From Manduca sexta (lineage: Eukaryota; Arthropoda; Insecta; Lepidoptera; Sphingidae), in contig NC_051126.1 of the NCBI RefSeq assembly GCF_014839805.1, positions 2,116,609-2,180,608 on the forward strand: 64,000 bases of DNA, in the 5' to 3' direction. A program made the translations under genes and the position numbers. Positions 1 through 11,126 of this stretch are shown one piece after another. How positions within the stretch are numbered: the first letter of the stretch is position 1; every line of letters starts with the position of its first letter. The notes beneath the pieces were generated by a model. That model made no database searches. It saw only the letters and a list, made by a program, of their open reading frames with translations, and was not told where the DNA came from.

Positions 1-2
1 TT

Positions 3-605
3 AAGGAGTTGGATTCCTATAAAACCGAAGTTGAAAATCTGCGTTGCGAAGTATCCGAACTTCGACAAGAATTGGCCGCCCAGAAGCAAGAAAAATTCTT
101 AAAAGACATTGAAATCTCGGGTATCACAGAACATAAAGAGGAGAATTTACCTCAAATAGTTTCTGTTCTTTCGGTAAAGCTAGGAGTAGAGATGGATTCT
201 CAAAATATCGACCAGATACGGAGAGTCGGTCTGCGTGGCGGAGGGCCTGGAGCCCTAGAACGTCCGCGCCCCATCATTGTCACCATGACACGGCGTGCTC
301 CGCGCGACGAATTTCTGCGAGCCGCCCGCGTCCGCCGCGGTATTACAACAGAAATGCTTCAAGTTCCCGGAAACTCACGCAAAGTGTTTGTGAACGAACA
401 CTTAACTAAAGAAAATAGAATACTCTTCAGTAAGGCACGTTCTATCGGCAAAGATCTTAATTTTAAATATGTCTGGTCGTCAAATGGTAGTATATATATG
501 CGCAGATCTGAAACCAGCTCTATTTTGAGAGTATCTTCTGAGGCAATTCTCTTGAGACTAAAAAAAGATCCCACCACTAGTACGGAGCCTAATCAGTATT
601 CCTAA
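3..605 (+). CDS. LINE ORF1 protein, C-terminal part, FP25K-like domain
   Basis: The frame is open to the left edge of the window. The first possible initiator is only a TTG, so this is the C-terminal part of a longer protein. The first 25 residues or so are charged and heptad-like, as expected of a coiled coil. A domain of about 140 residues follows, with the pattern of the baculovirus FP25K-like family found in some insect LINE ORF1 proteins: an EISGI-type strand, an IRRVG element, a RPRPIIV strand, an RD..LRAAR helix, then VFVNEHLT and a KYVW..NG motif near the end. ORF1 proteins of LINEs bind RNA and form the ribonucleoprotein with ORF2; that role is inferred here. No stop interrupts the visible part, in contrast to ORF2. 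It ends with TAA at 603-605. Confidence 0.82.
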   Translation, partial: KELDSYKTEVENLRCEVSELRQELAAQKQEKFLKDIEISGITEHKEENLPQIVSVLSVKLGVEMDSQNIDQIRRVGLRGGGPGALERPRPIIVTMTRRAPRDEFLRAARVRRGITTEMLQVPGNSRKVFVNEHLTKENRILFSKARSIGKDLNFKYVWSSNGSIYMRRSETSSILRVSSEAILLRLKKDPTTSTEPNQYS

Positions 606-714
606 CTACAGATTTATTTTTTATTTCAGTGTTTCGCACCCCTTTAATTTAATTACTCGTAATCATAATTTTCTCCTAAACCATTTAATTTACGACATAC
701 ATATTAAAATATTA

Positions 715-1323
715 ATGTTATCCAGCTCTCACTCCTCATGTATTATTATTTTCACTTTGCTACATTGTATCGATTTAAATATACCATATGCTAATTCATT
801 CTTAAGTTACCTTCCAATTGTTGTAAACATTCGTTATTGTTTATACTGCAGATTTTGTTCATGTTATAATTACGTTGTTAGTTTTAAGATTACTTTATTT
901 TTGTCTTATTTTAATATATTCATTTATTGTCACTATTTCAAGAATAAGTGTAACCACATAAATGCAATACTTCACTTGTCTACTACACATTACTTAAACA
1001 CATATCTAAAAATGTTTGGCTGCCCGTTGCATAATCCATCACTCTTTACGGATACAGACAATTCTCATAATTCTCGTACCCAAAGTTTATTGTTTATCAT
1101 GTCCTTGAACAACTTCCGACTATTGATTTCGATCCTTACTACACAATGTCATAGTATAATAATCCACTTGAAGCTTAATACAAAATTTCCTTACTCGACA
1201 AGCGAAAGCCTTCATTGTGTTCCTTGTTTAAGCCATGTAACAGATATCTTTATTATTAGAAAATCATTTATTAAAAATTACCCGTACTGCAATTCAAATA
1301 TATACGTTAAAACCAAACTATAA
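715..1323 (+). other. Unassigned 202-codon open frame between LINE ORF1 and ORF2
   Basis: An ATG-initiated frame fills most of the ORF1-ORF2 spacer. Its TAA (1321-1323) lies two bases before the ORF2 ATG (1326), a spacing that could suit termination-reinitiation. The product would be rich in Cys, His, Ile, Leu, Phe, Ser and Tyr, hydrophobic early on, with no domain I recognise. The spacer is T- and C-rich on this strand, which lowers the chance of stop codons, so it may be open by composition alone. I do not claim it as a gene. The upstream part (606-714) is short AT-rich spacer. Confidence 0.3.
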
Positions 1324-1325
1324 AC

Positions 1326-4317
1326 ATGGATAGAATAGACTTAGCCAGTGATATAGACTCTTGTTTAGATATCAATTGCAAAACTATTTCACCAGAGACA
1401 TGTTCTGAGGTGATAACAGAACTATATGGCTTTAAATTATTAACACTCAACATTAGAAGCATACAAAAAAACTTTGACGCATTTACGATTCTCTTACAGC
1501 GGCTAAACACAGTTTTTGACGCAATTATACTAACTGAATGTCGTTTAAATGATTCCACAATTATTGGACAATTACTCGGCTATTCATGTTACTCTACCTT
1601 AAATAACATAAACCAAAATGGCGGAGTAGTGGTATATGTTAAAGATACTTGGACTGCTAATGTATCAGAACCTTCTTTCTCGGACGCGTGCTGCTTATTA
1701 GTAGATATTCCGAATGTGATCACAATCCTTGGAATCTATAGGTCTCCTTCTATCAGATGTCTAAACAACTTTCTTAACTCTTTAGATAATACCCTTAACC
1801 AACTTCAAAATAAACCCTGCCTAGCAATTGCAGGCGATATTAATATAGATATCTTACCTTCTAATAATGTTGGTATAGACGCAACTGACTACCTGAGCCT
1901 AGCCAGTGTTCATGGACTTATTCCAGCAATCACTATTCCTACCAGATTAAAAAGTTGTATTGACCACATATTTGTTAGATCCAAAAATAAAATAACTAGT
2001 GCAGTATGCGAAACAGACATCACTGACCACTATGCTGCTTTAATCGGTATTAAACATAACCTAACCAAAAATCTCAGAACAGGTTTACAAATAAAATTGA
2101 TTACGAGGCAATTTTAAATGAACTCAAGACTTGCGACTGGAATAATGTTTATTGTGAGGCTAGTGTAGATGACGCTGCTTCAGCTTTAACCACTACCATA
2201 GCTTCAATAATTGCTAATTGCACGCATACAATTCGTCTAAGTAGGAGTAAAGTTAATCTGTCCCCATGGATTACACCCGGTCTTCTTCGCTGTATGCGCC
2301 ACCGTGATCACCTCTACCGTGTGACAAGACAGTTCCCAAAAGACGAAATCCTGGAAAAAATATACAAAAGATATAAAAATTTCTGTAATGATCTTTTATG
2401 CAGAATTAAAAATAATTATGAGAAGGAATCGTTAGTTCAAAATAAACATAATCCAAAAACTCTGGTCCAACATTAAATCAATTTGCCATTTTAAATCCAA
2501 AGACAATAACGCAAATGATTTACTTACTTGTGCAAATAGTGCATCCCAATCACTTGACATGTGTAACAGCTACTTTTCTACCGTAGGCGTAAACCTAGCC
2601 AATACTACCCTTTCAAAAATGAATGCTACCGTTGACAGTTTAGTCTCAAAAATAAGAATAGGTAATAACTTATCAAACTCCCTTTACCTAACCCCGACTG
2701 ACGAAACTGAAATTTATAACTTAATTAAACAGCTTAAGCCTGATGGAGCACCTGGTATTGACAATATCAACAATAGGTTAGTCAAATTAATCAGTAACTG
2801 CATTATATCACCCCTTACATTTATCTTCAACTTGAGTCTTTCTTCCGGTAGATTCCCCGCGTGCTGGAAAATAGCCTCTGTCACCCCGATTCACAAAGAC
2901 GGACCGAAAAATATACCCAACAATTACCGACCTATTTCACTCCTTACCGTTTTCTCAAAACTCCTAGAAAAAATCATAAATAAACGTCTAATTGCATTTC
3001 TTGAAAAACAACATATTCTCTCTGATAGACAATTTGGATTCCGTCAACGCAAATGTACCCAAGATGCTGTAACACTTTTAAGTAATTTAACATCATCCTA
3101 CTTAGATAATGGCTTTTCCTGTATTGGGGTTTTTCTTGACCTTGCCAAGGCTTTCGATACTGTCTCCACACAAATACTTCTCCGCAAGATGGAACTGCTG
3201 GGCATTCGAGGTATAGCTTGGGAATGGTTTAGAAGCTATCTTACTGATCGTAAACAGACAGTTAAATTAGACGGCCTTAGCAGTAATCAAATGCCTGTAA
3301 TTTATGGTGTTCCGCAAGGTAGCATTCTTGGCCCTACTCTCTTTCTCATTTATATGAATGACATTCATGATCTCCACCTCAAGTCTTCAGAGATCATCTG
3401 CTATGCTGATGATACTGCAATTTTATTTCATGGAACTGATTGGGCCAGAACACTTACAATAGCTGAAAGGGGCATGAATTCTATATTTAATTGGCTTCAA
3501 CTAAACTTACTCACGTTAAATACAAATAAAACGAAGTTTATCTGTTTTCACAAGACATCCGCTTCCAAACCAAAATTCCTCCTCAACTCTTTGAAAATCT
3601 GTTCTTGTCCACGCATTAACCACTCCCTCTCCTTCCATGCAGTTGTGACAAAATTCAACGCACCCACGTAATCAGGTATCTAGGTATCCAAATTGATGAA
3701 CGCTTAACGTTCGAACCCCACATCATTACCTTGTCCAATAGAGTGCGTAAACTTTCGGGTATTATAACTAAACTACGCACTTGTGCCGATATAAATACTT
3801 TACTACAAGTATACTTTGCAATTTGTCAGTCTATTATAACATACTGCATCAACATTTGGGGTAGCGCGAATAAAACCATTTTTCTAAATCTAGAAAGAGC
3901 TCAACGCTCTTTTTAAAGAGGATGCTCAACAAACCCTATAGATTCCCTACAGACACTTTGTATAAAGAAGCTAATGTGTTACGGGTTCGCCAGCTCTACA
4001 TTTTATCCACTTCTTTAGATGTCCATAAAAATATTCTAAAATCTGAATCTCTATCTGACTTACGGGATAAGCGTGTTTTCCAGCTGCCTATTCCCACCAC
4101 TAAAACAAAATTTGCCGAAAGATTCCCCTGGATTAGTCACCACTCAATCTATAACTCTATAGTTAAACTCTGTGATGTCAAGAACTGTACTCTTAATGAA
4201 GCAAAAACAAAAATTAGGAATGTACTCCTTAATCTCAACTACGAGGCGACTGAAAATATTATTAACTCTCATTGGTATTCTACAAATTCTCTTTTGCACT
4301 GCGAAATCCAGAATTAG
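1326..4317 (+). pseudogene. LINE ORF2: endonuclease-reverse transcriptase, four frameshifts
   Basis: An ORF2 that would encode about 1000 residues if continuous. The start at 1326 follows the upstream stop by two bases and opens directly into the endonuclease: LNIRS, TECRL, IYRSP, GDIN (about 1833-1844), SCIDHIF (about 1951-1971) and TDHYA, the conserved EEP-nuclease positions. The linker follows in another frame (about 2095-2459, including the PWITP element). The RT lies at about 2460-3650, with NYRPISLL, LDLAKAFDT (first catalytic Asp), GVPQGS (3306-3323) and YADD (3402-3413). The C-terminal part is split between 3662-3916 and 3919-4317. Frame changes lie near 2095, 2459, 3640-3660 and 3910-3918, several beside short homopolymers. 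The catalytic residues are intact but not in one frame. Non-allelic decay is likely; assembly indels at homopolymers are the alternative. Confidence 0.9.
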
Positions 4318-4397
4318 ATAACTCTATATCTATATTAACCCTATTACCACATGACACACTTAAACTTTCCCTCTTTCACACTTACACTTACACACAG

Positions 4398-4424
4398 ACA
4401 CACACACACACACACACACACACA
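4398..4424 (+). repeat. AC microsatellite in LINE 3' UTR
   Basis: An uninterrupted alternating CA tract of 27 bases lies between the ORF2 stop and the LINE 3' end. Confidence 0.95.
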
Positions 4425-4586
4425 TGACGCTCTCAACTCGCGCTTAACAAACCATTTCATGTAATTTTAATTGGTTTCTCAAGACACAGGCTCAGCCTAA
4501 TTTGAGAACCTCTGGAAATTTTTTCTGTACCTTTTTTTATTTAAATAAAGATTTTTTCATTTTTCATTTTTCATTTTTTCAATTAT

Positions 4587-5033
4587 TATTCGGAAAAGAA
4601 TTATACAAACTGACAAGGAAAACCTTTTAGCATTGAGCTTTACTTGTTCGCGGAATTAATGTTTCCAATATTTTACCAATTCGATTGCTGTGGATGAAAC
4701 TTTGCAAATCTATATATATAGTTAGCAAATTCTTCTAGAAGACCGGAAGGCGTAGTTTAGCTGCAACTATAACGTAGGATTATATCCTCTTTGGTTTAAA
4801 ATGGCCAGCTCGCGCTGACCATTGCGTCGTCGATATATTTGTTTTATCTGTCATTAATTAATTGTTGGATCGGACGGACGTTCACAATCTTTTCGCTAGC
4901 TATTTTTGTGTTCTTGATTATTTTTTAATTTGATTCAAATTATTCTCTTTTGTAAATGAGTACTGTTTTTGTTATAAGTAATAATTACTATTTTAGTTTT
5001 ATGTTAATTTTTCTAATAAATAAATGTAAAAAC
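4587..5033. other. Unassigned AT-rich DNA
   Basis: I see no gene or recognisable repeat between the LINE end and the Helitron. Confidence 0.6.
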
Positions 5034-5306
5034 CCTAAATATATATATAAAAAAGAACCTCTATTTCCCTTGGTCACATCATCACGCATGAACGGCTGGA
5101 TCGATTTAACATTTTTTGTTGTGTTTGTTATCAGGAGATGGTTCTTATGAAAGAAAAAATTCAAAAATTGCTCGTTAAATAAGAAAATTTAACTAAAATA
5201 TTAATTTTATATAACTGTCAATTGTTTGAAATAACTGTCAGCGATTGACATAATGCGCGCTGCAAATTCATAGTTAAGACGGGACAACGTCTGTCGAGTG
5301 AACTAG
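5034..5306 (+). mobile_element. Non-autonomous Helitron, family 1, diverged copy
   Basis: This matches the better copies at 43613 and 48483 through its length: an AT-rich start, a 'CCCTTGGTCAC...CACGC' block, and a 3' end AACTAG followed by host T. The 3' hairpin AGACG-GGACAA-CGTCT sits about ten bases before CTAG, the classic Helitron layout. The 5' TC is not clear, so the start is approximate. It carries no Rep/helicase. Confidence 0.72.
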
Positions 5307-5435
5307 TAATGTTATAAATATGGAACAGTTGCATGATGTTATCAGGAACCATTTTTTAGTCTCCTAAACGATGTTCCAATAAATTTATACAATGGCGTAC
5401 GTTTTTTTTCGAATGTATACACGCCCGCATAATCA

Positions 5436-5700
5436 CTATAAAAAATTGGTTTAACTATTTTTCAGATGTTATGGCGGTTTTAATATTTTAGTTTTTTTCC
5501 CGATGTTTCGAAGACTTTGCAGCCTTCGTGGTTAGGGGAGGCACTAAGGTGTTGGTCATCCGAAAAGTCAAAGTTCCATTATCTAGATATTGGTCGTCGG
5601 CAGAAAACTAAAGTATTAAAACCGCGCTAAAATCCGAAAAATAGTTTAACTTTCATATCTAACACTCGCGTAAACATAAGAAATCATTACAAAAATTGAT
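5436..5700 (+). repeat. Family D repeat, inverted double copy
   Basis: The left part (about 5449-5595) reads in one direction: an AACTATTTTTC start, CCCGATGTTTCGAAGAC, then a GTGTTGGTCATCCG core. The right part (about 5605-5695) is the reverse complement of the start of the same family, ending in GCGTAAACATAAGAAATCATT. The two ends form an imperfect inverted repeat of about 48 bases. Other copies are at 18745, 45535, 48000 and 55930. Confidence 0.75.
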
Positions 5701-6310
5701 TATCATGTAGTTGCTTCTTGTGTGTACATTATAATAATTTTACCATTTAAATATTCTATTATTTACCTAAATTCACATACTAAGTCTCGTTCAAAGTAAG
5801 AGCACTACGCTCCAAGAATTTTTAGCTGTAAAATGCTTTTTGTCTGTGTTCTAAATTAAAAATACGTTCAAAATGTAGATCACGTAAAATCGCCACATAA
5901 GTGACAGTGTTTCAAAAAAAACCTTTTAGTCTCGTCACGTTTTGCGCAAAATTCCGACAAAATGATGTTTCAATGTTTTAGATACTCTTTATTATAGTTT
6001 GTGTATTTAAATCGCATAAATAGTGAGCTTTGAATTTTGATATTAACAATGAAATAATTGACTACGTAGGTTATTATTTAAATAACGGGGTAAAAGGATT
6101 TCTCTGCAAATTCTGTTATACAATGGATCAGATTGATGCCGCATACGTTCACTAAATTTAATCTACGCTATCGACTAAGTCAAATGATCAGGAATACACG
6201 TTGATAAAGTAATTATTTTATACTTAAATTATAGTTGGACAAAAAGAAAACAGATGGCACACGGTAGAAGTTATTACCCCACTACTTCCTACACCACGCC
6301 TATACACGGA
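5701..6310. other. Unassigned AT-rich DNA
   Basis: No gene, SINE or Helitron was recognised; low-complexity AT-rich sequence with short fortuitous frames. Confidence 0.55.
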
Positions 6311-6637
6311 AGACATTTGTCGCGGGCCTAAACACACAGTTAAGTATGTATACCTCGTTGTTGTCAATTGTCGCGACCCTACGTACACATTAAAGCGTGT
6401 ATACCTCATGGTTGTCTATATTATATATTCACATTGAGTCCTATGAGAGCTCGCAAACATTTCCTGGCCTTCTGCCGTCCTCCTATTCTCAGAGGATTCC
6501 TTCTCCTTCTCCCACACTTCCTTCCCCTAAATATCCCCTCCCAACTTTCCTTCAGGGCCCTGCAGTCGCTCAGCTGAGGGATTGCAGTATCCCATTGGCA
6601 GGTTTCCCCGGTATGAACTGCAGGGTCGAAAAGTAGA
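6311..6637 (+). repeat. Family B interspersed repeat with 51-bp internal duplication
   Basis: It shares an extended pyrimidine-rich body with 51760-52030: 'GCAAACATTTCCTG', 'CCCTCCCAACTTTCCT', 'CAGCTGAGGGATT'. The leading part is duplicated in tandem with period 51 (units from 6318 and 6369). Two frames cross it, but neither resembles a known protein. Element class unknown. Confidence 0.7.
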
Positions 6638-7588
6638 AGTAATTAGTGCGATCCTAGTATGGACTCCAAAAACACGGCAAGTTCCTAACCTGTTACAAAA
6701 TATTCTTGAAATTAATCCCTTACAACATTGACGAAAATTCTATATTTAAATTCGAATATAACTTGATAAAAACATCGCATATCATAATGTTAAGCCTAAA
6801 TAATGTTATAATACCCTGACTATATTCACAGCTGAGCGGTTTTACTCAATATTCATGAAGTCATAAAATATTTCTTACTTTAAGATAGGACTTATAGCAC
6901 CACCACCTAATCATACAAAGTGAATACTCATCATTTTTGTTATAAAAAATTCAACACTCCCTCGTAAGAAGTAAGCGCTACAACCAATTATTAAACGGGA
7001 TATAAAGGGATGCGCCGGGACTTACGGGATTATACTACAAAGACCGGCGGAGAGCACCTCCGAAACAGCTTTTTCTTAATCCCCCAAAACTATTTCCTAC
7101 GACAGTTTTCTGTTAAGTGTTATGAAATATATTTAATTATTTATCCCATTTAATATGGAATACAAAATAAGTTTTAATACATTACCCCATCAGTTACGGG
7201 GTAGATTATTAATGTTTTGACATAATCCAAGGTAAGTAGTCATTTTCTTTTTAAATAAAATGCTTTATTCACAACGTAGGTGAGCGTAGTTGCACTTATG
7301 ATAAGTCAAGGTACATAAGAATTGTTAATAAAGTAGTTAATGTAATATTGGCTTAATAATATATGTATGTTGTTGTAGTTTCCCATCTTTAATAAACGAA
7401 ATAAATAAAATTATAAACACACACATATTATTGTTCATTGTTTGACATCAATTTTGTTCCCGAATTTCGTTGTGTGCGTTCCTATATTAAGATAGATATA
7501 TTTTGTGATGTTTTTATTTATTTTATTTAATCTTCTTTCCCTTTTAATATTCTATGATAAGTATTATAATCATTTTTGCTTACAACTA
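6638..7588. other. Unassigned AT-rich DNA
   Basis: No gene recognised. It includes a modestly GC-richer stretch near 7000-7080 that matches nothing else I noticed here. Confidence 0.5.
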
Positions 7589-7795
7589 CACTGGTGGTAG
7601 GATATATATTATATTCGCACGGATAGTGACCACCGTACACAAGGTGTTAAAACCCGCCACAGTAGCCCACGTAAGTGTAGCGCGTTCCGGGATTAGCCTG
7701 TATATCCGATTTCAAAAGCCGGCATAATTGTGTCGACTGTCGAGGGGTAATCTCCACTTACCATCAGGAGCAGCGGGGTCACTATGCCATGCGCG
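7589..7795 (-). repeat. Family C repeat
   Basis: A near-complete copy on the minus strand. It contains the elements 'CACCGTACACAAGGTGTTAA', 'GTGTCGACTGTCGA' and 'CACTTACCATCAGGAGC', shared with 24530, 25576, 42465, 46390 and 61130. No coding capacity. Confidence 0.75.
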
Positions 7796-7820
7796 TATGA
7801 AAAATAAAACTTTACTCTAG

Positions 7821-8143
7821 TAATAATATCAGCCCTGTATTACATACTTGTCCACTGCTGAGCACGGGCCTCCTCTACTAGTGAGAGGGATTAGGCCTTA
7901 GTCCACCACGCTGGCGTAGTGCAGATTGGTAGACTTCACACACCCTCGAAATTCCTATTGAGAACTTCTCAGTTATGCAGGTTTCCTCACGATGTTTTCC
8001 TTCACCGTTAAAGCAAGCGATAATTCACAAAGAAGACACACATAATTTTTTAGAAAAATCAGAGGTGTGTGCCCCTTGGGATTTAAACCTACGGACATAC
8101 GTCTCGGCTGTCCATTCCACACCCAACTAGGCTATCACCGCTT
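7821..8143 (-). mobile_element. SINE-A, full length
   Basis: A tRNA-derived SINE on the minus strand. The AAT-rich tail is at the left and the tRNA-like head at the right (complement of GCGGTGATAGCCTAGTTGGG). Box A and a slightly altered box B are recognisable. SINEs are transcribed by RNA polymerase III and moved by a LINE's enzymes. Confidence 0.88.
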
Positions 8144-8403
8144 CAATGATTACATAAATATATTTATTGAGAGCGTCATAAATCCCATATGCAATTTACG
8201 AACTTTACACTTTAATCAACGAACATTTTATTAACCATAAATTCAGCGAACAATTTGAGGCCCGACAATATTCTGTTTGCCATTGAAAAAAATTATTTAG
8301 TTCTTTCGGCTCGGACGTCAAAGAAATTTATGTGGTTATACGTTATAAGATTAAATTACATTATTTTGTGTTGGAGAGACTTTACCTTTGATTACTAGAG
8401 TAA

Positions 8404-8719
8404 GCGGCGATAGCCTAGTTGGTTGTGGAACGGTCTGCCGAGACGTATGTCCGTAGGTTCAAAACCCAAGGGCACACACCTCTGAATTTTCTAAAAAAAT
8501 ATGTGTGTATTCTTTGTGAATTATCGTTTGCTTTAACGGTAATAAAATCGTGAGAAAACCTGCATACCTGAGAAGATCTTTATAGGAATTTTGAGAGTGT
8601 GTGAAGTCTACCAATCCGCACTAGGCCAGCGTGTTAGATAAGGCCTAAGCCCTCTCAGTAGTAGAGGAGGCCCGTGCTCGGCAGTGGGACAGTATATAAT
8701 ACAGGACTGATATTATTAT
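8404..8719 (+). mobile_element. SINE-A, full length
   Basis: Sense copy beginning GCGGCGATAGCCTAGTTGG. It ends with the conserved 'GTGGGACAGTATATAATACA' element and a TATTATTATA tail. The box B position reads GGTTCAAAACC, one base off the consensus. Confidence 0.88.
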
Positions 8720-9214
8720 ACAGGATTTATAACGCGGTAGGTAATTATATTTATATTATAATCATTGATGCGTATCGCCTGTATTGTTTAGTAGCAGCGT
8801 GTAAGGGCAATAGATTGAGAGGTTGTCGGTTTGAATCACAGTCCCGTCAACATTTTTATTGGGTTTTACTTACACTGTTCGTCGAGATTAGAAAGCGCTC
8901 CACAGAGTTCCGATGTGCGCTTGTTAGTATGAATCGACCCTTATATTGTTTAGTAAGCGAATATAAAAGGAATACGTCCCGTAAATTCAGTCTGAAAATA
9001 ATTTCTTATCATAATTAAATTAAAATGTTTTTGATTCCATTGTACTTCTCATATAATAATTTGTAATTGTTCGAATTTATATTTTAGTCTATTTTGCTTT
9101 CGACTATCGATGAAAGGGAAAAAGTAATGTTTTTAATATTAAGCTCTGTTTATAAGTAGTGAAAGTATATATTTTATTAAAACGGTGTTGATAATGTCTA
9201 CACTACATAATAAT
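8720..9214. other. Mostly unassigned; possible degraded tRNA-like SINE head near 8770-8850
   Basis: Around 8770-8850 a tRNA-like arrangement ends in GGTTTGAATCACAGTCCCG, a weak box B. The rest is AT-rich and unassigned. Confidence 0.35.
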
Positions 9215-9325
9215 TATGATGGTATACAGAGTAGGCGGCAGACACAATTATGTCGGCCTGTTTGAACCGGAGATACACAAGCTGATCCAACGCGATGCCC
9301 TTACGTGGGCCATTTTGGTTATTTT
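9215..9325 (+). repeat. Family C repeat, fragment
   Basis: Shares 'ACACAATTATGTCGGCCTG', the 'ACCGGAGATACACA' block and 'TTACGTGGGCCA' with the copy at 24530, then diverges. Confidence 0.65.
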
Positions 9326-10099
9326 GATAAATCCAATATGGCGGCCGGTCTAAGATGGCGGATTCGTTATTTTGTAGATAATACAATAAGTATGTCACTT
9401 TATTTTGACAAAAGTAAATCTCGCGACAAGCTTTTATCTGTACAAAGTTTTAAACAAAAATTAATTCTATTTAAGGATTTTTTTGTTTAAGAGCATTTTT
9501 TCCCTAAATTTACCACTTTTTGAAGCCATCCTATACATGCAATCCTAATTGATTACATTAAATAAATTGAAAAGTTATTACTGAACTAAAATATTGACTT
9601 TTTATGCCACTATTAATATTACAAATTATAATTTTATTCATGTAGATGACATCCACTAGAGTCCAGAAGAAACTAAAACTCCATTTATGGTAAAATTTCC
9701 GAACACAATTCATTCGTCCAAATCTTTGTTGTCATCAAATTTTTGTTGAAACAAAAATTCAGTGAACTGTTTAATCCCATCTGAACGGAATTACAGTTAA
9801 CAGCGTCGAGGCTTTTATTTTTGTTTAAAAATATAAAGAATTGTTGGGTTTTATATGAAAAATAAGTGAACAGTGAACGACCGGGGACTAGATTAAAACT
9901 TGTTGATAAAAAACAAATTAACAATCAGAATCACTTTATTTTTGGTACCGATTAGTGTGATAGAAGTTGAATGTTTGATTAGAGGTGATATAAATACTAT
10001 CTAATTGTTGAAAAACTACGTAAAGTATTGAACTACAAAGCTCTGTGTACTGTATCTTCTATCTTCTGTGATATAAACTGCTGCCCAAATCTCTCACAC
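9326..10099. other. Unassigned AT-rich DNA
   Basis: Short frames only; no recognised repeat or gene. Confidence 0.5.
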
Positions 10100-10195
10100 A
10101 CTGTGGCGGGTTTTGACACCTTGTCTATGTTGGTGGCTATACAGGAGTGTATAAAATATATACTACCACCAGCAAAGTGGTAAGTGATCACCACA
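10100..10195 (+). repeat. Family C repeat, 3' fragment
   Basis: Contains 'GTGGCGGGTTTTGACACCTT', then a GTATAAAATATATACTACCA run and CCAGCA, as in the ends of the copies at 42465 and 54655. Confidence 0.65.
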
Positions 10196-10639
10196 GCATG
10201 GTATGCCCGCTGAGGTGTTGCCGGACTTTTAGGTTGAAATACTTTTTTTTAATATCGCTAGTAAAGTAAAAAAGTAACCTAAATTTAAAAAAAATCATAT
10301 ATTTTAAAGTGATTCACTTCATCTTGTTTTTCTCAGACGATGCGGGATGAAACGTGCTGTATTGTCTTAAGAAATAGAGTTTAACATTCCCTTGAAATGC
10401 AATACATTTAAATCGCATATCAAGTAAGACGCGCCGCTTTTTCTTATTGTTTCCTCTTACCACAAACGGAAACCGGCTCTTAGCAATTTATCACTGCTTT
10501 AAGAAATACAGACCGAAAAAACTGCCAAGTTTGTAACGGCTAGATTCCTTTAGGTTCCTTATAACCCGACGTTTTAGTTGTATATTGTTTTTGAGGAAAT
10601 ATTGGTTAGCCACTAGAAGACATGTAAACTGGCGTATAA

Positions 10640-11126
10640 TAAACGACCAGTCAATGATCATCACTGTTACACGAACACCGTACCTCCGAAAGTTGGGTAT
10701 CTGGAATCTGATGGTAAGCGATCAGTCAATGATCATCACTGTTACACGAAGACCCTACCTCCGTCCACACTAAGAGTTGATTACGTCTTAGTTACAAAAG
10801 GGGGTCGGGGATCCAGAAGATAACTATGCCAGGGGATTCTAATACCCGTATTCTAAGACGTTTCGTCGAAAATTCCTCGATTCGGAACTATGCCAGGGGA
10901 ATCTAACACCCGTATTCTAAGACATTTCCTCGAAAATTCCTCGAGCCTTCGTTAAGGTAAGTTGCGAGGTACCTTGAATTTGACAGTTGATTCTTTCTTC
11001 AAGAAAGGAAAAGTGTTGAGTGGCGTTGAGTGGACGAGATTTTTTTCAACTAAGAATACAGATACCTCCAGTGAGGTTGAGTGGAGTCGAGGAATTTTCG
11101 AGGAAACGTCTTAGAATACGCGTGTA
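10640..11126. repeat. Cluster of local duplications and an inverted repeat
   Basis: Two direct duplications lie side by side: 'TCAATGATCATCACTGTTAC' units at 10651 and 10726 (period 75), and 'AACTATGCCAGGGGA' units at 10822 and 10886 (period 64). The end of the second unit (10906-10944) recurs inverted at 11087-11125 with 2 mismatches in 39. A short perfect hairpin (CTTTCTT-C-AAGAAAG) lies near 10995. This may be a decayed fold-back element. The 81-codon frame at 11081-11326 is partly built from the inverted copy. Confidence 0.8.

Larger units (their letters stand above)
1..4586 (+). mobile_element. Jockey/CR1-group LINE, 5' end outside window, ORF2 inactivated
   Basis: A non-LTR retrotransposon in sense orientation. 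In order it shows the end of ORF1 (to 605), an inter-ORF segment (606-1325), an ORF2 with apurinic-type endonuclease then reverse transcriptase (1326-4317), and a 3' UTR with an AC microsatellite (4398-4424). It ends in repeated TTTTTCA/ATTTTTC units near 4550-4586, not a plain poly(A). Endonuclease plus RT plus short 3' repeats is known for the Jockey/CR1 group; an FP25K-like ORF1 is known from insect LINEs of this group. The exact clade is not settled. ORF2 has four frame changes, so this copy cannot make an intact enzyme. The 5' end and 5' target site lie outside the window. Confidence 0.9.

Noticed and set aside
715..1323. Inter-ORF frame as an N-terminal extension of ORF2
   Set aside because: It is in a different frame from ORF2 and ends in a stop two bases before the ORF2 ATG.
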